Shown here: positions 44,674-51,368 of the stretch, one piece after another
Numbering within the stretch: the stretch's first letter is position 1
Layout: every line of letters begins with the position of its first letter
Assembly (NCBI RefSeq): GCF_018069625.1
Contig: NZ_CP072941.1
Span: 3,968,001-4,032,000 of the forward strand
Reading direction: 5' to 3'
DNA: 64,000 nucleotides
DNA from: Streptomyces yatensis
Lineage (GTDB): Bacteria; Actinomycetota; Actinomycetes; Streptomycetales; Streptomycetaceae
The notes under the pieces: model-generated
Told to the model about the DNA's origin: nothing
Databases searched by the model: none
Seen by the model: only the letters and a program-made list of their open reading frames with translations
Translations under genes and position numbers: made by a program

Positions 44674-46791
44674 CTAGCGGCGGAAGCCGATGTCCTGGTA
44701 GCGGGGGGTGGCGAAGCCGAAGGCTCCCGCGTTGACCAGGCCCTTGCGCATCGCGATCAGCTGGGGGCGCTGATAGAGCGGAATCGACCCAGCCGCCGCC
44801 CAGATCCGGGAGTCCGCGCGGCTGACCAGGGAGCGGGAGGCGCCGCCGTCCAACTCGGAGAGCGCCTGGTCGAAGAACTGGTCGATCTGGTCGGTGCCCA
44901 CCCGCGTGTAGTTCTGCTCGACGACCAGCGAGCCGTCCGCGGCGGGCTGCGGCTTGGCGTAGATGGGGCGGCCGTCGGTGGCCGGGTAGGCGGAGGCGGG
45001 CCAGGAGTAGAGGGCCAGGTCGTAGTCGCCGGTGGCGATGTGGTCCCGGAAGTAGCTCTCACTCGGGACCTTGGTGATCTCGGTCCGGACACCGATCTTC
45101 TCCAGCATCCGCGCGATGCGCTCACCCACCGTGCTCAGCGGGGCGGCGGTGCGGTCGTCGGGGAGGACGAAGCGCAGCACCAGCGGCCGCCCCTTCTTCC
45201 GTACGACGGCCGCCTCGCCGAGCCGTCCGGACCGCCCGGCGTCACCGGCCGCGGGGGCGGCGTCGGAGCGGCGCTCGGAGTGCGTGGCGGAGTTCGTGGC
45301 GGAGGCGGACGCGCTTGCGGAGGCGCTGCCGGTAGCCGGGTCCGTGGCGGCGTCCGTACCGGTGGCGCCGTCCGTGGCGCCGTCCGTGGCCGTGGCGGTC
45401 GGGGCGCTGTGCCGCCTGCCCCGGTCGTCCGTCTTGCCGTCGACCGCCTTCTGCCTATTGGCGTCGCCCGCCCGCCAGCCCGCGTCGGCGAGCAGCGACT
45501 GCGCGGCGTTGGTGTCCGGGTCGCCGAGGGCGCCGCTGTGGTCCTTGTAGCCCGGCTGGCCCGCCATGAGCAGATGGTTGCCGAGCGGCTCGGACGGCAG
45601 CCCCATCGGCTTGAGGACCAGCTTCGCCAGGGCCTTCCGGTCGATCGCGCGGGCCACCGCGCGGCGCACCCGCTCATCGGCGAGCGGGCCCTTGGTGCCG
45701 TTGAGGGCGAGCTGGGTGTAGGCGGAGTCCAGGGCCTTGCGCAGGGTGAACCTGCTCAGCGCCCGGGTCTGCGACCGGTTCTTGTCGGTGTCCCCGGTGG
45801 CCCCGGTGTCCCCGGTGGCCCCGGTGGCCGCCCCCTCGGCTCCGGCCGCCTCCCGCCCGCCGGTGGACGGCTCCGGCGCGCCCGCCTTGCCCGGGGCCGA
45901 GGAGCCCTGCCGGGTGCCCGCGGCCTGCTTGTCCGGGGCGGTGGCCCGGATGCGCCGGGCGGTGGCCCGGTCCACCTCGGCCAGGTCCAGCTGCCCGTCG
46001 ATCAGGGCCTCGTCCCGCTTCTCGGCCGGCACCGCCCGGAAGACCAGCCGGCTCAGCCGGGCCCGGTCGCCCCACCAGCGGGGGTTGCGGACCAGGGTGA
46101 CCGAGCCGTCCGAGACCTCGCGCACCATGAAGGGCCCGGCGCCGACCGCGAGCCCCTTGGTGGCCGGTGCGGTGAAGACCGCCGGGTTGCCCATCACGCT
46201 CTTCGGGTACAGCGGGGTGAACAGCGAGCGCCAGTCGGTGTACGGCTTGGCGAAGGTGACCTTGACCTCGTGTTCCTTGTCCCCGGGCTCGATCTTGGCG
46301 ATCCGGTCGTAGCCGGCGTTGCGCGCCGTCCCGTACGCCTCGTCGGTGCCGCGCAGCGCCCGCCACTGGGCCTGGAAGTCCTCCGCGCCGATCGGGCGGC
46401 CGTCGCTCCACACCGCCTTGGGGTTGAGCTTGTAGACCACGACCTGCTTGGGGTCGGAGGAGGTGACGTCGGCGGCGGCCAGATAGTCGCCGTTGCGCTG
46501 CGGCCTGCCCCGGGCGTCGAGGGTGTAGAGGGAGGGCAGCACGGCACCCGCGATCCGCTGGGTGCCCGTGTCCGCGGTCTTCTGGAACGCGTTGAGGGTG
46601 GTGGGTGCCGTGTCCAGGGCCCAGCGCAGGGTGCCGGTGCCGGAAGTCGCGCTGCGCGGCGCGGAGGCGATGTCCCAGGCGGCGGGCGGCGGTGGGCCGT
46701 CGTCGTCCGAGCTGCAGCCGGCCAGTACGGGCAGCGGCAGCATCACCCCCGTGGCGAGCAGCATGGCGCGGCGGCGCTTGGTGAGGGGCAT
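44674..46791 (-). CDS. Orphan peptide-binding lipoprotein (SBP family 5) with low-complexity insertions
   Basis: The product is 705 aa, longer than the 500-600 usual for the family. The ATG at 46791 has GGAGG upstream; the lipobox is LAGC with Cys26. Family motifs include LRWALDTAPTTLNAFQ, YKLNPKAVWSDGRPIGAEDF, VGAGPFMVREVSDGSVTLVRN and VRRAVARAIDRKALAKLVL. The extra length comes from two Ala/Gly/Thr/Ser-rich inserts: one around residues 295-350, and one around 470-540 with a [18 protein letters not shown] stretch. No permease or ATPase genes are adjacent, so it may use another Opp system or act as a sensor or chaperone. An inverted repeat lies in its promoter. Confidence 0.88.
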   Translation of the reverse strand: MPLTKRRRAMLLATGVMLPLPVLAGCSSDDDGPPPPAAWDIASAPRSATSGTGTLRWALDTAPTTLNAFQKTADTGTQRIAGAVLPSLYTLDARGRPQRNGDYLAAADVTSSDPKQVVVYKLNPKAVWSDGRPIGAEDFQAQWRALRGTDEAYGTARNAGYDRIAKIEPGDKEHEVKVTFAKPYTDWRSLFTPLYPKSVMGNPAVFTAPATKGLAVGAGPFMVREVSDGSVTLVRNPRWWGDRARLSRLVFRAVPAEKRDEALIDGQLDLAEVDRATARRIRATAPDKQAAGTRQGSSAPGKAGAPEPSTGGREAAGAEGAATGATGDTGATGDTDKNRSQTRALSRFTLRKALDSAYTQLALNGTKGPLADERVRRAVARAIDRKALAKLVLKPMGLPSEPLGNHLLMAGQPGYKDHSGALGDPDTNAAQSLLADAGWRAGDANRQKAVDGKTDDRGRRHSAPTATATDGATDGATGTDAATDPATGSASASASASATNSATHSERRSDAAPAAGDAGRSGRLGEAAVVRKKGRPLVLRFVLPDDRTAAPLSTVGERIARMLEKIGVRTEITKVPSESYFRDHIATGDYDLALYSWPASAYPATDGRPIYAKPQPAADGSLVVEQNYTRVGTDQIDQFFDQALSELDGGASRSLVSRADSRIWAAAGSIPLYQRPQLIAMRKGLVNAGAFGFATPRYQDIGFRR

Positions 46792-46817
46792 GGCTCGTAC
46801 CTCCGCAGGGTGACGGA

Positions 46818-46857
46818 TATATGCGCATTTGGCATAGTGTGACGCTGATCGCATATA
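46818..46857. promoter_or_regulatory. Inverted repeat in the divergent promoter of the orphan binding protein and sdh genes
   Basis: TATATGCG (46818-46825) and CGCATATA (46850-46857) are perfect 8-bp arms 24 bp apart in a distinctly AT-rich stretch. The spacing puts the arms on the same helical face, about three turns apart centre to centre. This suggests a pair of operator half-sites or two RNA polymerase -10-like elements facing opposite ways. Confidence 0.55.
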
Positions 46858-46859
46858 CT
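46829..46859 (+). promoter_or_regulatory. Candidate vegetative promoter toward the sdh operon
   Basis: TTGGCA (46829-46834) and TATACT (46854-46859) are separated by 19 bp. The -10 is close to consensus and rare in this GC-rich DNA, but the spacing is longer than ideal. Transcripts would begin about 230 bp upstream of the 94-aa gene, leaving a long leader. Confidence 0.4.
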
Positions 46860-47098
46860 CCTCACTCAAAGCGACGGTTCATGGGACAGCACGCCGAGAA
46901 GGCCATGGAGACGGCCATGAGGGGAAAGGATCACCCGTCCGGATCAATGCGGCGGGCGCGCACTCCGGCGCGCGGCGGCGGAATCGCGCCGGTGGCGCCG
47001 CCAATCGCGACAGATCCCTTCACAACCACGACCGTGGCGCGTAACACTCGCTGTCGCATGAGCGTCGCCAACCGCAACCGCGGAAGTGAGGGCAAGTC

Positions 47099-47383
47099 AT
47101 GTCCTTGAACGACGACTTGACGGCCGTCCAGCGCTGTCTCGATGACCTGGTCCGTTCCGTCTCCCGGCTGGAGCAGCGGGTGGGCGCCGGCGGGCTGGAG
47201 ATACGCCGTGTCCGCACCGACGCGGACCACCTCCGCGAGAGCCTCGCCCTCCTGCGCGAGACCGCTCCCGAGGAGCGACCACGCCCCGAGATGGTTCCGG
47301 TCCCCGACGCGCCGTACAACAGTGCGCTGTGGTCGGACGTCGACGACGAGGGCCTCGGCGCGCGCGATCGCCACGCGCCCTAG
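47099..47383 (+). CDS. Small conserved-type protein preceding the sdh genes (94 aa)
   Basis: The protein has no membrane segment. Residues 1-55 are a predicted amphipathic helix or coiled coil (LTAVQRCLDDLVRSVSRLEQRV, TDADHLRESLALLRET). The rest is Pro-rich, then PYNSALWSDVDDEGLGARDRHAP. By size and position it corresponds to Rv0250c, the 97-aa protein beside the Sdh1 genes of Mycobacterium tuberculosis. That comparison is from gene order and length, not alignment. It is probably co-transcribed with the downstream membrane anchor gene and may assist assembly or regulation of the complex. Confidence 0.75.
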   Translation: MSLNDDLTAVQRCLDDLVRSVSRLEQRVGAGGLEIRRVRTDADHLRESLALLRETAPEERPRPEMVPVPDAPYNSALWSDVDDEGLGARDRHAP

Positions 47384-47458
47384 GGACAGCCCGGCGCGCC
47401 TCCCGTCGTCGGGGCGCCCCCCATCGTCCCCCCATACCACTCCACCGCGGAGTTCCCC

Positions 47459-48310
47459 TTGGCCACAGGCACCGACCCCCAAGCCACCACCCCCGCGCCC
47501 GCAGGCGGCGGGACGGCCCCGCACGGCGTGCACGGCGCCACACGCGCCGCCATCCCCGCACGCCATCTGCGCAGCGACCGCTGGTGGCTCTCCCCGGCGA
47601 TCACCGCCGCCGGACTGTTCGCGTTCATCGTCTACTCCACCTGGCGCGCCTTCGCCGGGGACGACTACTACGCGGAGCCGTATGTCTCCCCCTTCTACTC
47701 GCCGTGCATCGCCCAGAACTGCGTGCCCATGAAGGGCGGCGCCAACTGGGAGATCTTCGGCGCGTGGTGGGGGCTGTCCCCCGCGCTGCTGATCCTGATC
47801 TTCCCGCTGGGGTTCCGGCTCACCTGCTACTACTACCGCAAGGCGTATTACCGGGGCTTCTGGGCCTCGCCGCCCGCCTGCGCGGTCGCCGAGCCGCGCG
47901 CCAAGTACACCGGCGAGACCCGCTTCCCGCTGGTCCTGCAGAACATTCACCGCTACTTCTTCTACTTCGCGGTGATCGTCGCGGGGATCCTCACCTATGA
48001 CACCGTGCTCGGCTTCCGGGACGAGCAGGGCCGCTGGGGCCATATGGGCCTGGGCACCCTGGTGCTGCTCGCCAACATCGCGCTGATCTGGGCGTACACC
48101 CTCTCCTGCCACTCCTGCCGCCATATCGTCGGCGGCCGGATGAAGCACTTCTCCCGGCACCCGGTGCGCTACCGGCTCTGGGGCTGGGTGAGCGGGCTCA
48201 ACGCCCGCCATATGCAGCTGGCCTGGGCCTCTCTCATCAGCGTCGCCGTCGCGGACTTCTACGTCTATCTGGTGGCGAGCGGTGCCTTCGACGATCCCCG
48301 CTTTTTCTAG
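47459..48310 (+). CDS. sdhC: Succinate dehydrogenase membrane anchor / cytochrome b subunit (Sdh1 type)
   Basis: The product is 283 aa with five hydrophobic segments: about 44-65, 105-122, 160-182, 195-218 and 248-270. Histidines in NIHRYFF, GRWGHMG and SCHSCRHIVGG could ligate haem. CysXxxXxx motifs (SPCIAQNC) face the extracytoplasmic loop. The TTG start at 47459 is preceded by GCGGAG. The layout matches the single-polypeptide anchors of actinobacterial Sdh1 complexes, which pass electrons from succinate to menaquinone in the membrane. The flavoprotein gene follows 15 bp later. The exact quinone and haem content are not visible. Confidence 0.85.
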   Translation: MATGTDPQATTPAPAGGGTAPHGVHGATRAAIPARHLRSDRWWLSPAITAAGLFAFIVYSTWRAFAGDDYYAEPYVSPFYSPCIAQNCVPMKGGANWEIFGAWWGLSPALLILIFPLGFRLTCYYYRKAYYRGFWASPPACAVAEPRAKYTGETRFPLVLQNIHRYFFYFAVIVAGILTYDTVLGFRDEQGRWGHMGLGTLVLLANIALIWAYTLSCHSCRHIVGGRMKHFSRHPVRYRLWGWVSGLNARHMQLAWASLISVAVADFYVYLVASGAFDDPRFF

Positions 48311-48325
48311 GAGAGGTGCTCATCG

Positions 48326-50281
48326 ATGACGCAAGTCGAGCGGCAGGCGTGGGACGTGGTCGTGATCGGCGCGGGCGGCGCCGGGCTGCGTGCCGCGATC
48401 GAGGCCCGCGAGCAGGGCATGCGCTGCGCCGTCATCTGCAAGTCGCTGTTCGGCAAGGCCCATACGGTGATGGCCGAGGGCGGCATCGCCGCCAGCATGG
48501 GCAATGTCAACGAGCGCGACAACTGGCAGGTGCACTTCCGCGACACCATGCGCGGGGGCAAGTTCCTCAACCACTGGCGGATGGCCGAGCTGCACGCCCA
48601 GGAGGCCCCGGACCGGGTCTGGGAGCTGGAGACCTGGGGCGCGCTCTTCGACCGCACACCCGAGGGCAAGATCTCGCAGCGGAACTTCGGCGGCCATGAG
48701 TACCCCCGGCTCGCGCATGTCGGGGACCGCACAGGCCTGGAGCTGATCCGCACCCTCCAGCAGAAGATCGTCTCCCTGCAGCAGGAGGACAAGGCCGCCA
48801 CCGGCGACTACGAGTCCCGGCTGAAGGTCTTCCAGGAGTGCACGGTCACCCGGATCGTCAAGGACGGCGACCGGGTCGCCGGTGTCTTCGGCTACGAGCG
48901 CGAGTCGGGGCGGTTCTTCGCGCTGGAGGCCCCGGCCGTGGTGCTGGCCACCGGCGGTATCGGCAAGTCCTTCAAGGTGACCTCCAACTCCTGGGAGTAC
49001 ACCGGCGACGGCCACGCACTGGCGCTGCTCGCGGGCGCCCCGCTGATCAACATGGAGTTCGTGCAGTTCCATCCGACCGGTATGGTCTGGCCGCCCTCGG
49101 TGAAGGGGATCCTGGTCACCGAGTCGGTGCGCGGCGACGGCGGGGTGCTGCGCAACAGCGAGGGCAAGCGGTTCATGTTCGACTACATCCCGGACGTCTT
49201 CAAGGAGAAGTACGCCCAGTCCGAGGGTGAGGCCGACCGCTGGTACGAGGATCCGGACAACAACCGCCGCCCGCCCGAGCTGCTCCCCCGCGACGAGGTG
49301 GCCCGCGCCATCAACGCCGAGGTGAAGGCGGGCCGGGGCTCCCCGCACGGCGGGGTCTTCCTCGATGTGTCCACCCGGATGCCCGCCGAGGTCATCAAGC
49401 GGCGGCTGCCCTCCATGCACCACCAGTTCAAGGAGCTCGCGGACGTCGACATCACCGCCGAGCCCATGGAAGTGGGCCCGACCTGTCACTACGTGATGGG
49501 CGGGGTGGACGTCGACCCGGACACCGCGGCCGCGACCGGTGTGCCCGGTCTGTTCGCCGCGGGCGAGGTCGCGGGCGGGATGCACGGCTCCAACCGGCTC
49601 GGCGGCAACTCCCTCTCCGATCTGCTGGTCTTCGGGCGCCGCGCCGGGCTCCACGCGGCCCGCTACGCCCAGGAGACCGCGGCATCGGGCACCCGTCCGG
49701 TGCCGGACGAGACCCAGCTGGACCTGGCGGCGGCCGAGGCGCTGCGCCCGTTCAGCGCCGAGGCCGGTGAGCCGGACGAGAGCGCGGGTCCCGCCGGGCC
49801 GCCGGAGAACCCGTACACCCTCCACCAGGAGCTCCAGCAGTCGATGAACGACCTGGTGGGGATCATCCGGAAGGCCGGGGAGATGGAGGAGGCGCTGCAC
49901 CGGCTGGCGAGTCTGCGGGTCCGGGCGCGCCGCGCCGGGGTCGAGGGCCACCGGCAGTTCAACCCCGGCTGGCATCTGGCGATCGATCTGCGCAACATGC
50001 TGCTGGTCAGCGAGTGCGTGGCGCGTGCCGCGCTGGAGCGGACCGAGAGCCGTGGCGGGCACACCCGCGACGACTGCCCGGAGATGGACCGCGAATGGCG
50101 GCGGCTCAATCTGGTCTGCCGGCTCTCCGACCCGTCGGGCGGGCTGGCGGCGCCCGACACCGGACACGGCCAGATCCGGCTGGAGCGGCGCGAGATGCCG
50201 CCCATCCGGCCCGATCTGCTGAACCTGTTCGAGAAGGACGAGCTGGTGAAGTACCTGACGGACGAGGAGCTGACCCAGTGA
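48326..50281 (+). CDS. sdhA: Succinate dehydrogenase / fumarate reductase flavoprotein subunit
   Basis: The product is 651 aa. The FAD-binding start is VVVIGAGGAGLRAAIEAREQ. KAHTVMAEGGIAASMGN contains His46, the likely covalent FAD attachment residue. Further active-site segments are EFVQFHPTGM, TESVRGDGGVLRNSEGKRFM, CHYVMGGVDVD and GLFAAGEVAGGMHGSNRLGG. The C-terminal helical domain ends ELVKYLTDEELTQ. It oxidises succinate to fumarate on the cytoplasmic face. The ribosome site TAGGAGAGG is strong. The stop overlaps the sdhB start (GTGA). Confidence 0.95.
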   Translation: MTQVERQAWDVVVIGAGGAGLRAAIEAREQGMRCAVICKSLFGKAHTVMAEGGIAASMGNVNERDNWQVHFRDTMRGGKFLNHWRMAELHAQEAPDRVWELETWGALFDRTPEGKISQRNFGGHEYPRLAHVGDRTGLELIRTLQQKIVSLQQEDKAATGDYESRLKVFQECTVTRIVKDGDRVAGVFGYERESGRFFALEAPAVVLATGGIGKSFKVTSNSWEYTGDGHALALLAGAPLINMEFVQFHPTGMVWPPSVKGILVTESVRGDGGVLRNSEGKRFMFDYIPDVFKEKYAQSEGEADRWYEDPDNNRRPPELLPRDEVARAINAEVKAGRGSPHGGVFLDVSTRMPAEVIKRRLPSMHHQFKELADVDITAEPMEVGPTCHYVMGGVDVDPDTAAATGVPGLFAAGEVAGGMHGSNRLGGNSLSDLLVFGRRAGLHAARYAQETAASGTRPVPDETQLDLAAAEALRPFSAEAGEPDESAGPAGPPENPYTLHQELQQSMNDLVGIIRKAGEMEEALHRLASLRVRARRAGVEGHRQFNPGWHLAIDLRNMLLVSECVARAALERTESRGGHTRDDCPEMDREWRRLNLVCRLSDPSGGLAAPDTGHGQIRLERREMPPIRPDLLNLFEKDELVKYLTDEELTQ

Positions 50282-51048
50282 GTGCGTACGAGGCCCACTT
50301 CCGGGTGTGGCGGGGCGACCAGGACGGCGGCGGTCTGAAGGACTTCCACGTCGAGGTCAACGAGGGCGAGGTCGTCCTCGACATCGTCCACCGGCTGCAG
50401 GCGACCCAGGCCCCCGATCTGGCGGTCCGCTGGAACTGCAAGGCAGGCAAATGCGGTTCGTGCAGCGCCGAGGTCAACGGCCGCCCCCGGCTGCTGTGCA
50501 TGACCCGGATGTCGGTGTTCGACCGGGCCGAGACGATCACCATCACCCCGCTGCGGGCCTTCCCGGTGGTGCGGGATCTGGTGACGGACGTGTCGTTCAA
50601 CTACACCAAGGCCCGTGAGGTGCCGTCCTTCGTGCCCCCGGAGGGGGTGGGGCCGGGTGAGTACCGGATGTGGCAGGAGGACGTGGGGCGGTCGCAGGAG
50701 TTCCGCAAGTGCATCGAATGCTTCCTGTGCCAGGACACCTGCCATGTGGTGCGGGACTTCGAGGAGAACAAGGAGGCGTTCGCCGGGCCGCGGTTCCTGA
50801 TGCGGGTCGCGGAGCTGGACATGCACCCGCTGGACGCGGCGGCCGAGACCGGGCTGGACCGCAAGCGCACCGCCCAGGAGGAGCACGGACTGGGCTACTG
50901 CAACATCACCAAGTGCTGTACGGAGGTCTGCCCCGAGCAGATCAAGATCACCGACAATGCGCTGATCCCGCTCAAGGAGCGGGCGGTGGACCGTAAGTAC
51001 GATCCGCTGGTCTGGCTCGGCAACAAGATCCGGCGCCGGGGGCAGTGA
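50278..51048 (+). CDS. sdhB: Succinate dehydrogenase iron-sulfur subunit
   Basis: The product is 256 aa from a GTG that overlaps the sdhA stop by 4 bp. The N-terminal plant-type ferredoxin domain has WNCKAGKCGSCSAEVNG and RLLC for the 2Fe-2S cluster. The C-terminal domain has CIECFLCQDTCHV and YCNITKCCTEVCPE for the 4Fe-4S and 3Fe-4S clusters. It carries electrons from the flavoprotein to the membrane anchor. It is the last gene of the operon. A large family A palindromic element begins 15 bp past the stop. Confidence 0.95.
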   Translation: MSAYEAHFRVWRGDQDGGGLKDFHVEVNEGEVVLDIVHRLQATQAPDLAVRWNCKAGKCGSCSAEVNGRPRLLCMTRMSVFDRAETITITPLRAFPVVRDLVTDVSFNYTKAREVPSFVPPEGVGPGEYRMWQEDVGRSQEFRKCIECFLCQDTCHVVRDFEENKEAFAGPRFLMRVAELDMHPLDAAAETGLDRKRTAQEEHGLGYCNITKCCTEVCPEQIKITDNALIPLKERAVDRKYDPLVWLGNKIRRRGQ

Positions 51049-51062
51049 CGCCTGCGGCGGGC

Positions 51063-51275
51063 TGATCCCCTCCCCGCCCCTTCCCACAACTGGGGCTCCG
51101 CCCCAGACCCCGGACCGGGGCTCCGCCCCCCCCCAGACCCCGGACCGGAGCTCTGCCCCTCCAGCCCCCGGGGTCCAGGGGCGGAGCCCCACCATCCAGC
51201 CCCTCCGGCGCTTGAGGAGCGGGGTCTGGGGCGGAGCCCCAGTTCGGGAAGGGGCGGGGTGGGGAAAGACCCGCC
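51063..51275 (+). repeat. Dispersed GC-rich palindromic element, family A (copy 3)
   Basis: This roughly 210-bp tract has complementary ends (CCCCTCCCCGCCCCTTCCC and GGGAAGGGGCGGGGTGGGG). Inside are CCCTCCGGCGCTTGAGGAG and several GGGGCTCCGCCCC-type hairpins; GACCCCGGACCGG occurs twice. It directly follows sdhB and probably terminates the operon. Confidence 0.82.
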
Positions 51276-51368
51276 GGGAGCAGTAGCGCTCCCCGCGCTT
51301 CGTGTCGCGGACCCGCCACCGGCGGGCCCGCTGCCGTCAGTGCCTGTCGCTGTACCCGTTGTGGCCCG

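Noticed and set aside
42847..46842. Plus-strand open frame of 1331 codons across typA and the orphan binding protein
   Set aside because: It is the shadow of two well-supported minus-strand genes; GC-rich third positions keep the antisense frame open. Its translation has no domain and is Leu/Gly/Arg/Val-rich.
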